A stretch of 64,000 nt of DNA from Filifactor alocis ATCC 35896 (GCF_000163895.2 NC_016630.1:1054001-1118000), one strand, 5' to 3'. Counted from the stretch's first letter, positions 36,031 to 46,094 are shown. Notes: generated by a model not told the origin, from the letters alone. Translations and numbers: made by a program.

Positions 36031-39000
36031 TTATACTCTTTCAACAAACAAGGATGTTGCTTCTCCGTTTAATGTTTCTTCTTTCATTCCTTCTTTTGCT
36101 TCACATACCAATTCATCCGCTAATGTTTCCGATTTGATAAACTCTGCATGATTTTTGATTGCCTTGGTCAAAGTTTCTGTCGCAGTATAGAAGATACGGA
36201 TATGATCCATCATTTCATAATCGTTTGCTTTTCTCATTTGTTGGATACGAGAGATAAACTCACGCACAAAACCTTCTTCAATCAACTCATCTGTCAATTG
36301 AGTATCTAAAATAATGAACAAGCCTTCGTTTGATTCTACATCGAATCCCTCTTTGGAATCAATTGTAATCAACACATGCTCTTCGGACAAAGTGAACGGT
36401 TCTCCGTCCAAGTTCATTGTTACTTCTTTTCCTAAGTGAAGTGATTCTACCACTTCTTTGGCATCAAGTTGTGCCAATTCTTTTTGGAAGAATCTCATCT
36501 TTGCACCAAGCAAACGTCCTAATACAGGAAGGTTCGGTTTCAACCGGTAGCTGATATATTGTTGAAGGTCTGATGAGAATACAACTTCCTTCACATTCAG
36601 TTCCTCTTTCATCAAAGGAACCAAATCTCCCATGATTTCTTCATAAGATGCATCTACCAACACTTTTTGGATTGGTTGACGAACTTTAATTTTTACTTTT
36701 TCACGGGATGCTCTTCCAAGTGTTACCAAATTCTTCACTAAATCCATTTTTTCTTCTAACGCTGTATCTAACACTGTTTCATCACATACAGGATAAGTGG
36801 ATAAGTGAACAGATAAATTACCTGTCAAGTTGCGATACATTTCTTCTGACAAGTAAGGTGCAAACGGCGCTATCATTTGTGACAATTCTACCAAAATTTC
36901 ATAAGTGGTATTGTATACGGATTTTTTATCCTCTGTCAATCCTGTCTCCCAGAATCTTCTTCTTGAACGACGGATATACCAGTTGGACAAATCTTCGTTG
37001 ACAAAATCTTGAATATTTCTTACGACTTTTGTTACTTCAAACACTGCCAAGTCTTGTTCTACTTCTTGTTTCAAACGATTGAATTTAGATAAAATCCAAC
37101 AATCCAATTCCGCTCTGTCTTTTGGTTCTACATAGAATTCTCTCGGATTGATTTCATCTGTGTTTGCATATAACACAAAGAAGTTGTACACATTCTTAAT
37201 CGTTCCGAAGAACTTACTTTGCACTTCTTTCAATCCTTCTACATCAAATCTTGTCGGAACCCACGGCGGAGAAACATATAGCAAATACCAACGCAATACA
37301 TCCGCACCGTATTGGTCGAACAATGCGAACGGATCAACGGTATTTCCTTTGGACTTACTCATTTTTTTACCGTCTTTGTCCAAAATCAAGTCATTTACCA
37401 ACACATTCTTGTATGGTGTCTTTCCTGTCATAAAGGTGGAAATTGCAAGCAATGAATAGAACCATCCTCTTGTTTGGTCAATTCCCTCACAAATAAAGTC
37501 GGCAGGGAACAATCCGTCAAAATCATCTTTGTGTTCGAACGGATAGTGATGTTGAGCAAACGGCATCGCTCCCGAATCAAACCACACATCGACAACATCT
37601 TTTACCCTTGTCATCGGTTTCTTACAATGTTCACATTCAATGTGTACATCATCTACATACGGACGGTGCAATTCAATCGTTTCATCGATTGTTTCAATTG
37701 CTTTTTCTTTCAACTCTTTACGAGAACCGATTGTCGTTTCATGTCCACATTCACATCTCCATATATTTAGAGGAGTTCCCCAATATCTTGAACGGGAAAT
37801 TGCCCAATCATTTAGGTTTTCAAGCCAGTTTCCGAATCTTTTTTCTCCTACATAATCCGGGAACCAGTTTACTTCATTGTTATTTTCAATCAATTTATCC
37901 TTAAATTTAGTCACTTCGATATAGTAACTCGGTTTTGCATAGTAAAGAAGCGGTGTAGCACATCTCCAGCAGTGTGGATAATTATGCTCTACTTTTTCTT
38001 TTTTGTAGATTTTGTTTTCTGAACCCAAATACTTGATGATTTCAACATCAAGCCCTTCTTCCATAACATATCTTCCGTCCCAAGGTGTTCCTACATATTT
38101 ACCTTCATCATTTACAGGTTGAAGAACAGGAAGGTTGTATTTTTTGCAGACATTGTAGTCATCTTCCCCAAATGCGGGTGCGGTATGAACAATTCCTGTA
38201 CCGTCTTCCGTGGTAACGAAATCTCCTACAAGCACAAAGAACGCTTTTTTGTCAGGTTTCACAAACGGCATCAACTGTTCGTATTCCATGTACTCCAAGT
38301 CCGTTCCCAACACTTCTTCCAAAACTTCGAAATCTTCTCCCAATACCTTCGGTGCAAGAGTTTTGGATAGATAGTAGATTTCTTCGCCTTGTTTTGCTTT
38401 GACATAAGTTTCTGTCGGAGATACGGTCAACGCAACGTTGGATGCCAATGTCCAAGGTGTCGTTGTCCAAGCAAGGAAATATTCATTGTCTTTTCCGGCT
38501 AATTTGAATTTTGCAATCAAGGTATTTGATTTAATTTCCTTATATCCTTGTGCAACCTCGTGAGATGCAAGACCTGTTCCGCAACGAGGACAGTACGGAA
38601 GAATCTTATGTCCTTCATAAATATATCCTTCCTTATACATCTTATCCAAAATATGCCAAACGGATTCAATATACTCATCATTCAATGTGATATACGGATC
38701 ATCCAAGTCAATCAGATATGCCATCCTCTCCGTCATATCTCTCCAAAGACCTTCATACTCAAATACAGACTCTCTACATTGTTTGTTGAACGCTTCGATT
38801 CCATAAGATTCAATCTCTGTTTTATCGTTCAATCCAAGTCTTTTTTCTACTTCGATTTCTACCGGCAAACCATGTGTATCCCAACCTGCTTTTCTCTTTA
38901 CCTGATAGCCTTGCATGGTTTTGTATCGACATACATAGTCCTTCAATGTTCTTGCAATAACGTGGTGAATTCCGGGTTTTCCGTTTGCTGTCGGTGGTCC

Positions 39001-39138
39001 TTCAAAAAACACAAACTGCTTTCCGTCTTCTCTTTGTGACACACATTGATGCAATAAATCAATTTCTTTCCAATAAGCACTGATTGCTTTTTCGTTTTCT
39101 GCAATATTTCCTGTTTTCAAATGTTCAAATTTGCTCAA
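36031..39138 (-). CDS. ileS: Isoleucyl-tRNA synthetase
   Basis: 1035-aa class Ia aminoacyl-tRNA synthetase that charges tRNA-Ile. The HIGH-type motif is GPPTANGKPGIHHVIART (near residue 50), the editing (CP1) domain lies in the middle, the tRNA-discriminating WFDSGAMPFAQ region follows, then KMSKSKGNTVDP, and an anticodon-binding C-terminal part of the long IleS2 type without the C-terminal zinc motif. The GTG at 39145-39147 is almost on top of its ribosome site; AAGGAAGTG works best with the TTG at 39136-39138 (spacing 6), which is used here. Expression is governed by the T-box leader upstream. Confidence 0.95.
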   Translation of the reverse strand: MSKFEHLKTGNIAENEKAISAYWKEIDLLHQCVSQREDGKQFVFFEGPPTANGKPGIHHVIARTLKDYVCRYKTMQGYQVKRKAGWDTHGLPVEIEVEKRLGLNDKTEIESYGIEAFNKQCRESVFEYEGLWRDMTERMAYLIDLDDPYITLNDEYIESVWHILDKMYKEGYIYEGHKILPYCPRCGTGLASHEVAQGYKEIKSNTLIAKFKLAGKDNEYFLAWTTTPWTLASNVALTVSPTETYVKAKQGEEIYYLSKTLAPKVLGEDFEVLEEVLGTDLEYMEYEQLMPFVKPDKKAFFVLVGDFVTTEDGTGIVHTAPAFGEDDYNVCKKYNLPVLQPVNDEGKYVGTPWDGRYVMEEGLDVEIIKYLGSENKIYKKEKVEHNYPHCWRCATPLLYYAKPSYYIEVTKFKDKLIENNNEVNWFPDYVGEKRFGNWLENLNDWAISRSRYWGTPLNIWRCECGHETTIGSRKELKEKAIETIDETIELHRPYVDDVHIECEHCKKPMTRVKDVVDVWFDSGAMPFAQHHYPFEHKDDFDGLFPADFICEGIDQTRGWFYSLLAISTFMTGKTPYKNVLVNDLILDKDGKKMSKSKGNTVDPFALFDQYGADVLRWYLLYVSPPWVPTRFDVEGLKEVQSKFFGTIKNVYNFFVLYANTDEINPREFYVEPKDRAELDCWILSKFNRLKQEVEQDLAVFEVTKVVRNIQDFVNEDLSNWYIRRSRRRFWETGLTEDKKSVYNTTYEILVELSQMIAPFAPYLSEEMYRNLTGNLSVHLSTYPVCDETVLDTALEEKMDLVKNLVTLGRASREKVKIKVRQPIQKVLVDASYEEIMGDLVPLMKEELNVKEVVFSSDLQQYISYRLKPNLPVLGRLLGAKMRFFQKELAQLDAKEVVESLHLGKEVTMNLDGEPFTLSEEHVLITIDSKEGFDVESNEGLFIILDTQLTDELIEEGFVREFISRIQQMRKANDYEMMDHIRIFYTATETLTKAIKNHAEFIKSETLADELVCEAKEGMKEETLNGEATSLFVERV

Positions 39139-39209
39139 AAATGACACTTCCTTTCTTAAATTTTATACTTACAACGCATCCTGTAAGGAATCTTATCTGT
39201 TTTTATCCA

Positions 39210-39555
39210 TAAAAAAATCCCTACACAGCTTGTGCAGGGACGAATATTCCGTGGTACCACCCTTATTGCAGCTATCTCTTCGACAAAACTTGATACAAAA
39301 AGTTTCGAATAACTGCCACTTTACAACCGATAACGAGGTCAACCGAAAAAGCTTACCGATTCTGTTCAGCTTCTTAGCTCCGAGGGGATACATTTACAAG
39401 AAAGAGTTGTTTTTTTTCACCGACCAAAAACTCTCTGTTTCTCCTTTTACCTTGCAAAACAGTCCTCGTCATCGCTATATTTTCTATATCACTTTTCTTA
39501 CTGTATCTCCTCTACCGGAAAGTTCTTTCAAAATCCGTCCCTGTAAAGAAGATTG
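39210..39555 (-). promoter_or_regulatory. T-box leader of ileS
   Basis: tRNA-sensing riboswitch. The T-box sequence AGGGTGGTACCACGG is present (complement at 39249-39264), followed by the terminator hairpin TCCCTGCACA-AGC-TGTGTAGGGA with seven T (39211-39240). Upstream is an AGAGAG/GGTCGGTGAA stem I part. An ATC (39387-39389) in TGT-ATC-CCCTCGGAGC is in the expected specifier position and codes for Ile, which matches the gene. Uncharged tRNA-Ile would favour the antiterminator. Confidence 0.92.
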
Positions 39556-39561
39556 CTCACT

Positions 39562-39590
39562 ATTTTAATAGAAAACTGTTATTTTTGCAA
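39562..39590 (-). promoter_or_regulatory. Candidate promoter of the ileS leader
   Basis: Minus strand TTGCAA (39585-39590), 17 nt, TAAAAT (39562-39567). The start of transcription would fall near 39555, at the upstream end of the T-box. Confidence 0.65.
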
Positions 39591-39861
39591 GATGTTTTTT
39601 TGATTTTATAGGAAGAATTTATCACACAAATACAAATTTTTTGACAATCTCTCAAAAATTACCTGTTTCCGATAATATTCTTTACTGTCTCATACAATAT
39701 CTGTGAATACTTTTCTCTTATACTATTAGCTATTAGATTGAATGCTTTGAACTATATGATTCTTCAAATTATTTTTCAGCAATTGTACATTCTCCATACC
39801 AAGCATTTTAAACGGAGAATAGCATTAAACAACTTTAACATGTTTTCCTATACTTTTATCT
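39591..39861. other. Intergenic region, nothing further seen
   Basis: AT-rich sequence between the ileS promoter and the terminator of the repeat-rich surface protein gene. No ORF. Confidence 0.4.
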
Positions 39862-39892
39862 AAAAAGAGTGCCATTGATTACAATGACACCC
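39862..39892 (-). terminator. Terminator of the 1083-aa surface protein gene
   Basis: An 11-bp stem with one G-T pair (39867-39877 with 39882-39892) and a four-base loop is followed on the minus strand by TTTTTA. It is 88 bp after the stop codon. Confidence 0.85.
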
Positions 39893-39979
39893 TTTCATCT
39901 TACTTTGATTCATTTTTCTTTTTCTGTCGGAACTTTATTGTAAACTCATTTGGAACACAACTCTGTTCTGTAGACTTGC

Positions 39980-42900
39980 TTATCTCACTTCTACTTCTTT
40001 GATGATTGTAACTTGTTTTATTTTGTTGTCCCATTTCACATCTTGTCCGGCTCTCATTCGGAGTGCTTTGGCTATATTGCTGATGGTCAAATAAGTTCTT
40101 CCGTTTTTTAATATCGGTGTTACATCACTTGTGTATTCTTGATTTCCTACAATGATTTTGTTTGTTTTGATTGGTATCATCACTGTATTTTCTCTGTCTT
40201 TCAATACCACTGTTTGTGTTTGCTTGTTCCATTCTACTTGCATTCCCAAACTTTCTGCGGCATATCTTACAGGTATCATTACTCTTCCTTGGCTTAGGAA
40301 CGGTTTCGCATCAATTGTTGTTTGTGTTGCTTTTCCGTCTGTGATTACGGTCATAATATTACTTCCAATTGTGAAGACCGTTGTTTGCTGTTTTTTAATA
40401 ATATTGTTTTCTGTCGGTTTGTTATTGTTTGTCGGAGGTATTGTTGGAGGTGTTGTCGGCTTGCTTGGTTGTTCTTGTTTTATTTGTTTGAATGTTGCTT
40501 CAACCGTAACATCTCGTGCAGGCATTGTGAATTTGTATCTGTTTTCTCTGTTTGTTTCTTTGATTGTGATATCTCTTCCTCTTCTGTCTGTAACAGTTAT
40601 CTCGTCCAGTTTATATCCTTTGTCGGGATCTACGATTACAGATACCTCTGTTCCTTCTCTTGCCTTGCTTCTCGCTTCTACAGTTCCGTGTTTATCTGTC
40701 TTTGTGGTAATGTTATAGTATTCAGCGTCGTGTGAACTTCCTTCACTACTTTTCTTTTTGAAATATGCTTTAATCTCCACATCTCTGTTCGGCATTGTAA
40801 ATGTCGTTGTTGCAGAATCTTTATCACGAAGTCTAATTCCTCCGCTTAGCACTCTCCATTCATCAAATTTGTATCCTCTGTCCGGCGTTGCGGTAATGGT
40901 CACTTTTTTGCCTTGTTCTGCTTGTGACGAAGATGCTGTTGCTGTTCCGTTTCCATCATTTGTTAGTTGGACTTTATATTTTGTTGGCTGTGGTTGTGGT
41001 GGTTGTTGTCCTTGTTTAAAATGTGCTTTAACTTCTACATCTTTGTCAGGCATTGTAAATGTTGTTGTTGCAGAATCTTCATCAGCAACCTGAATACCTC
41101 CACTTATTACTTCCCATTTATCAAATGTGTATCCTCTGTCCGGTGTTGCGGTAATGGTTACCTCCTTGCCTTGTTCTGCTTTTGTTACTTCTGCTCCACC
41201 CACCATTGATTTTGCTGTTCCGTTTCCATCATTTGTTAGTTGGACTTTATATTTTGTTGGCTGTGGTTGTGGTGGTTGTTGTCCTTGTTTAAAATGTGCT
41301 TTAACTTCTACATCTTTGTCAGGCATTGTAAATGTTGTTGTTGCAGAATCTTCATCAGCAACCTGAATACCTCCACTTATTACTTCCCATTTATCAAATG
41401 TGTATCCTCTGTCCGGTGTTGCGGTAATGGTTACCTCCTTGCCTTGTTCTGCTTTTGTTACTTCTGCTCCACCCACCATTGATTTTGCTGTTCCGTTTCC
41501 GTCATCTGTCAGTTTGATATTGTGTTTTGTTGGCTGTGGTTGTGGTGGTTGTGGTGGTTGTGGTGGTTGTTGTCCTTGTTTAAAATGTGCTTTAACTTCT
41601 ACATCTTTGTCAGGCATTGTAAATGTTGTTGTTGCAGAATCTTCATCAGCAACCTGAATACCTCCACTTATTACTTCCCATTTATCAAATGTGTATCCTC
41701 TGTCCGGTGTTGCGGTAATGGTTACCTCCTTGCCTTGTTCTGCTTTTGTTACTTCTGCTCCACCCACCATTGATTTTGCTGTTCCGTTTCCGTCGGTATC
41801 CATTGTAACAGTATACTCTTGCGGTTGTGCAGGTTTATCCTTAAATTTTGCGGTTAATGTCACAGGCTTGTCAGGCATTGTAAACGTAATCTCTATTAAT
41901 GTTTTTTGTTCTTCTGTCAATTGAATACCGTTTGCTTCCCATTTATCAAAAACTTTGTTTTCCTTTTGTATTGCAGTTACTCTTACTTGCTCACCTTCTG
42001 CTGCTGTTATTTTATCTGTTGTTCCGTCTATTACTGTAATCTTATGCTTTGTCGGTATTTTAACTTCTACTTTTTTACTGCTGTAGTCTGTTTTTTTATC
42101 TCCGTTCAACTGTTCATTGATAAGATACAATTTATCAAAATTGTCAGGCAATTGGACAGTTACTTCTCCGTTTTTGTCTGTATTGCTATTTTCTACAGCT
42201 TTCAATCTTCCGTAATGAGTGATACTTCCATTCTTTTCTACTACTGCGGAGATATATTCATTTGTTCCGGTTGTGGCATTTTTATATGGAATAGTCAGAG
42301 TGTTCCCTGCTATGGTTACTTTTTTTCCATCACCAGTATCTAAATTAAATCCGTTTCTGCTATCATCTTTCAAGGTCAGTTTCCATTCTGTTGTATCGGT
42401 ATCTTCCACAGCCTTGAGTTTGCCCTCTTCTGCTACCATACCTTTTTTTACATCCTTAGCGGGTGAAGTAAATAATACTTTTTCCTTATCTAAGTTAAAT
42501 GCAGGACGAACCGACAATTCCTCTCTCATTTTTGCTCTATAAATACCACCATTCTCTTTAACTATCATAACCCGTATTGGTAAAGTCTTATAAGGAGAAC
42601 GCAGCCACCATTTTTCAGGATTTTTTCCGTCATCTGCTATTCTTTCATCATCTTTTTGAAAATATGTTCCAGCTTCTCCTACTGATAGGAAGAATACTTT
42701 ATCTCCATTTAGAGCATACTCTTTTACAGGATGAAGAGGCGCATCAGGCGCTATGTCTTTGGGATTACTTTCAGTTGTCGGTTTAATTGCAGCCAATTCT
42801 TGTGCGGTCAAGGATTTAAAATCCTCATTTCCGTTTTCTCCGCTAAAGTCTTTGCACCATTTCTGTGCATCGCTTCCCTGCCATCTTCTGCTTGGGGGGG

Positions 42901-43231
42901 TTGGGAACGAGGGATTGTGGAAGGGTGTTTTTCCAATCAACTTTTCACTTAACAGGAAGAGTCCATCTTCTCCTATATTCGTGTTGGTATCCAATACTCT
43001 CCATTGGATTTCACTACCCGCATCAGTTAAATCTTTTCCTCGTATTCCAAACCAAATAGAATCATTTTTTGAAATGTTTTCTGTTCCGTTCATAACGGTC
43101 TTTTTTGTACTCTCTGCAAAAATTGTTGATGAATGCAGAGGAATTACACTAAGCAACATCAAGATACTGAGTATCATACTTGATATGCTCTTTTTGCTCG
43201 CTTTGATTGCGATATGTTTCTGTTTTGACAT
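39980..43231 (-). CDS. Repeat-rich surface protein (DUF6273 + repeats + stalk)
   Basis: 1083 aa. A signal peptide (about 17-38) is followed by a DUF6273-like head (about 45-250; IWFGIRGKDLTDAGSEIQWR, KWWLRSPYK, ELSVRPAFNLD), so it is distantly related to the 8-11 kb array. Next come five to six InlB-B/Flg_new-like repeats of about 90 aa (AEQGKEVTITATPDRGYTFD, KWEV, FTMPDKDVEVKAHFK) joined by Pro/Gln linkers. A Thr/Pro/Asn-rich spacer and a C-terminal copper-amine-oxidase-N/stalk domain (GRVMIPVRYAAESLGMQVEW, about 985-1080) end the protein. There is no LPXTG or SLH anchor, so wall attachment may be through the stalk domain. Strong ribosome site AGGAG. Confidence 0.85.
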   Translation of the reverse strand: MSKQKHIAIKASKKSISSMILSILMLLSVIPLHSSTIFAESTKKTVMNGTENISKNDSIWFGIRGKDLTDAGSEIQWRVLDTNTNIGEDGLFLLSEKLIGKTPFHNPSFPTPPSRRWQGSDAQKWCKDFSGENGNEDFKSLTAQELAAIKPTTESNPKDIAPDAPLHPVKEYALNGDKVFFLSVGEAGTYFQKDDERIADDGKNPEKWWLRSPYKTLPIRVMIVKENGGIYRAKMREELSVRPAFNLDKEKVLFTSPAKDVKKGMVAEEGKLKAVEDTDTTEWKLTLKDDSRNGFNLDTGDGKKVTIAGNTLTIPYKNATTGTNEYISAVVEKNGSITHYGRLKAVENSNTDKNGEVTVQLPDNFDKLYLINEQLNGDKKTDYSSKKVEVKIPTKHKITVIDGTTDKITAAEGEQVRVTAIQKENKVFDKWEANGIQLTEEQKTLIEITFTMPDKPVTLTAKFKDKPAQPQEYTVTMDTDGNGTAKSMVGGAEVTKAEQGKEVTITATPDRGYTFDKWEVISGGIQVADEDSATTTFTMPDKDVEVKAHFKQGQQPPQPPQPPQPQPTKHNIKLTDDGNGTAKSMVGGAEVTKAEQGKEVTITATPDRGYTFDKWEVISGGIQVADEDSATTTFTMPDKDVEVKAHFKQGQQPPQPQPTKYKVQLTNDGNGTAKSMVGGAEVTKAEQGKEVTITATPDRGYTFDKWEVISGGIQVADEDSATTTFTMPDKDVEVKAHFKQGQQPPQPQPTKYKVQLTNDGNGTATASSSQAEQGKKVTITATPDRGYKFDEWRVLSGGIRLRDKDSATTTFTMPNRDVEIKAYFKKKSSEGSSHDAEYYNITTKTDKHGTVEARSKAREGTEVSVIVDPDKGYKLDEITVTDRRGRDITIKETNRENRYKFTMPARDVTVEATFKQIKQEQPSKPTTPPTIPPTNNNKPTENNIIKKQQTTVFTIGSNIMTVITDGKATQTTIDAKPFLSQGRVMIPVRYAAESLGMQVEWNKQTQTVVLKDRENTVMIPIKTNKIIVGNQEYTSDVTPILKNGRTYLTISNIAKALRMRAGQDVKWDNKIKQVTIIKEVEVR
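40985..41800. repeat. Three near-identical repeats of 273-291 bp
   Basis: Within the surface protein gene, units at about 40990-41222, 41260-41504 and 41550-41800 are almost identical in DNA. The step is 273 bp once and 291 bp once, the extra 18 bp being two more PPQ-type codon triplets in the linker. A fourth, diverged unit lies at about 40750-40960. Confidence 0.85.
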
Positions 43232-44096
43232 AAGTACATCTCCTTCGTTTTTTGCATTTTGAGATTTTTCGCTCTTATTCTATGTTTTTTGCCACAATCT
43301 TTGTTGTTTTTATTTGAGCGAGTTCTCTTTGTTAATGATTTTTTGAGGGGAATCGGCAACTTTGTCTTGTTCCGCTCTCCCTCTTTGTTATATCTGAATG
43401 CAATTTGCATTGATATCGAACCTATCTTTATATATCTTTTGTATTGTATCGCTTGTTCCAAAACTTGTTATTGCGATACACTCTCGTTTAACTTTTACAG
43501 TATATCATATTTTATTTTAAAAATAATAAAAAAATAAATTTTTTAATTATTTTTTACATTTCTTCCAATTTATTCTGTTTTTTATGCAAAATGAACGTTT
43601 GATTCTATTCTGTCCTTTTCTGTCTGTTTATTAGTTTGGTATCGTATTCTAAAAGGTAGATTTTTGCTATAATTTGAATCAGTGAGTGGTATGAGCAGAA
43701 TAACGGAGTGAGGTTTTAAACTGTGAATCGCAACTTGAAATCAGGATAGTCGGTAAGCGAAATAACTGATAAACATAATAAAACGGATTGCTCTCTAAAA
43801 AGTTCTGATTACAATCCGTTTTGTATAGATATGAAATTTTTGTATACGATTGAAAATATGGTTGAATCACTGCGGGATATTGTCTTTATTCTTTTCTCTT
43901 ATTTTGATGACATCATCAAGGTGTTTTATACTTTCTTTTTTCTGCTGTAATTTTTGTATTTATATCTCTTTTGTATATTTTCAACACTGTTCTTACTATG
44001 GTACCAATCTTACAGTATCAATTATGTGACGCCTATCTTCCGACAAACTCAAGTTTTTATCAAATAGTCGCACTGATAAACCGATTTTCCTTATCC
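43232..44096. other. Large intergenic region with a possible small RNA
   Basis: 865 bp with no credible protein gene. It contains the promoter-like and terminator-like pair described at 43664-43826. Confidence 0.45.
43681..43826 (+). ncRNA. Candidate small RNA of about 145 nt
   Basis: An extended -10 promoter (TG at 43665-43666, then C, then TATAAT at 43668-43673) is followed by about 100 nt without an ORF and a hairpin with an 11-bp perfect stem, AAAACGGATTG (43780-43790) with CAATCCGTTTT (43812-43822). The -35 box is poor, as is usual for extended -10 promoters. I do not recognise an RNA family. The hairpin could instead end htpG transcription from the other side. Confidence 0.35.
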
Positions 44097-45965
44097 TTAC
44101 ATCAATTCACAGATTTGGTTCGCAAACTCTACCGGATCTTCGATTGGCAATCCTTCAATCAATCTTGCTTGTTGATATAATAGGTTGGTGTATTGGTTCA
44201 GTTTTTCTTCGTCATCGATATGACTCATCAGTTTTTCAAAAATCGGATGATTTTTATTGATTTCCAATATTTTTTCTGCTTTCAATCCTCCGTTTCCCGG
44301 CATTGCGCTCAATACTTTTTCCATTTCGATAGAAATTTCTCCGTCACTTACCAAACAAACGGCATGCTGTTTCAATCGGGAGGAAGTTTTTACTTCTTTT
44401 ACTTTGTCACCCAAAACGGATTGCATTTTTTGGAACAGTGTTTTTTCTTCTTCCGTTGCAACGGATTCTTCTTTGTTTTCTTCTTCCAGTCCCAAATCTC
44501 CGGCAGAAACATTCTTAAATTCTTTTTCTTGATATTGTTGCAACATTTTCAGTGCAAATTCATCTACATCTTCTGTCAAATACAAAATTTCGTATCCTTT
44601 GTCCAACACCATTTCTGTCTGTGGTAATTTTTTGATTCGTTCGATACTTCCGCCCACTGCATAGAAGATATATTTTTGTTCTTCTTTCATACGACTGACA
44701 TACTCTTCTAATGTGACGAACTTATCTTCCAAGGAGGAGTAGAACAATAACAATTCCTGTAAGGTGTCCTTGTTTGCTCCGAAGTCGCTGTATACACCGA
44801 ATTTCAACTGTCTTCCGAATTCTTTGAAGAATGTTTCGTAGCGTTCTCTGTCATTTTTCAGTAGTTGTTCCAACTCTGATTTGATTTTGTTTTTGATATT
44901 TTTTGCAATCATTTTCAGTTGCTTGTCCTGTTGCAACATTTCTCTTGAAATATTCAAAGACAGGTCTTCTGAATCTACCATTCCTTTTACGAAACTGAAG
45001 TAATCAGGTAAGAGGTCTGCACATTTTTCCATAATCAACACGCCGTTGGAATACAGTTCCAAACCTTTTTCATAGTCCGGTGTATAGTAGTTGAACGGTA
45101 TTTGTGTCGGAATGTATAGGATGGAGTCATATCGTACCATTCCGTCTACTTTCAAGTGAAGATGACTCATCGGCTTATCAAAACCGTAGTGTTTTTCGTG
45201 GTAGAAGGTTTCGTAATCTTCGTCTGTCAATTCACTTTTGTTCTTTCTCCAAATAGGAATCATGCTGTTGATGACTTCTACTTCTGTATAGTCTTCATAC
45301 TCGTTTTCGGTTCCTTCTTTCAATCTGCTTTTCTTCACTTCCATTTTGATTGGATATCGAATAAAATCGGAGTGTTTTTTAATCAAACTTCTAAGATGGT
45401 ATTCATCCAAAAACTCATCGTAGTTTTCGTCTTCTGTATTTTGTTTCAATTTGATAATAATTTCTGTTCCGACTTCATCTTTACTTGCCTCTTCAATGGT
45501 ATATCCGTCTATCCCTGAAGAATGCCAGCGGTATGCTTTGTCTTCCCCCAAGCGTTTGGTCAAGACAGTCACTTCATCAGCTACCATAAAAGCGGAATAA
45601 AACCCTACTCCGAACTGTCCGATAATAGAATATTCCTCTTCTTTTTCGACCTGTTGTTTAAAAGCAAGAGAACCGCTTTTTGCAATAACTCCCAAATTGT
45701 TTTCCAATTCTTCCTGATTCATTCCGATTCCGGTATCTTTGATAGTAAGTTGTCTGTTCTCTTTGTCCGGTACAATCTCGATATAGTAATTTTCTTTTTG
45801 GAATGTCAACTCTTCATTGGTCAATGCTTCATAATAAATCTTGTCGATGGCATCACTTGCGTTTGAAATCAATTCACGAATAAAAATATCCTTGTGTGTA
45901 TAGATAGAATGAATCATCAATTCCATCATTCGTTTGGATTCTGCCTGAAACTCTCTTTTTTCCAT
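44097..45965 (-). CDS. htpG: Molecular chaperone HtpG (Hsp90)
   Basis: 622-aa bacterial Hsp90. The N-terminal ATPase shows FIRELISNASDAIDKI, DTGIGM, GVIAKSGS and QFGVGFYSAFMV; the middle and C-terminal dimer domains follow (DSEDLSLNISREMLQQD). A frame continues upstream to 46007, but GGGAG lies 5-6 nt before the ATG at 45963-45965, giving the normal length. A perfect CIRCE operator and a consensus promoter lie upstream, so it is expected to be repressed by HrcA; hrcA is not in the window. The gene is monocistronic. Confidence 0.96.
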   Translation of the reverse strand: MEKREFQAESKRMMELMIHSIYTHKDIFIRELISNASDAIDKIYYEALTNEELTFQKENYYIEIVPDKENRQLTIKDTGIGMNQEELENNLGVIAKSGSLAFKQQVEKEEEYSIIGQFGVGFYSAFMVADEVTVLTKRLGEDKAYRWHSSGIDGYTIEEASKDEVGTEIIIKLKQNTEDENYDEFLDEYHLRSLIKKHSDFIRYPIKMEVKKSRLKEGTENEYEDYTEVEVINSMIPIWRKNKSELTDEDYETFYHEKHYGFDKPMSHLHLKVDGMVRYDSILYIPTQIPFNYYTPDYEKGLELYSNGVLIMEKCADLLPDYFSFVKGMVDSEDLSLNISREMLQQDKQLKMIAKNIKNKIKSELEQLLKNDRERYETFFKEFGRQLKFGVYSDFGANKDTLQELLLFYSSLEDKFVTLEEYVSRMKEEQKYIFYAVGGSIERIKKLPQTEMVLDKGYEILYLTEDVDEFALKMLQQYQEKEFKNVSAGDLGLEEENKEESVATEEEKTLFQKMQSVLGDKVKEVKTSSRLKQHAVCLVSDGEISIEMEKVLSAMPGNGGLKAEKILEINKNHPIFEKLMSHIDDEEKLNQYTNLLYQQARLIEGLPIEDPVEFANQICELM

Positions 45966-46029
45966 TTTTCTCTCCCTCTCTATTATGGTTCTTTTATGTT
46001 TTTTCACAAACTTTTTTGCAGTCGATTTG

Positions 46030-46056
46030 TTAGCACTCTTTGATATAGAGTGCTAA
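46030..46056. promoter_or_regulatory. CIRCE operator of htpG
   Basis: TTAGCACTC (46030-46038), 9 nt, GAGTGCTAA (46048-46056): a perfect match to the CIRCE consensus, the HrcA binding site. It begins about 10 bp downstream of the -10 box, where bound HrcA would block the polymerase. Confidence 0.95.
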
Positions 46057-46065
46057 TCCGGTTTT

Positions 46066-46094
46066 ATTATAGAACATCTGATTTTTTCTGTCAA
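46066..46094 (-). promoter_or_regulatory. Sigma-A promoter of htpG
   Basis: Minus strand TTGACA (46089-46094), 17 nt, TATAAT (46066-46071). Both boxes and the spacing are consensus. Confidence 0.9.

Noticed and set aside
40967..41924. Several plus-strand frames of 75-90 codons rich in Cys/Gly/Trp in the surface protein gene
   Set aside because: They are mirror frames of the tandem repeats on the minus strand; their repetition only reflects the repeat units.
43681..43826. 6S RNA
   Set aside because: The length and the lack of a long closing stem around a central bubble do not match; it is kept only as an unnamed RNA candidate.
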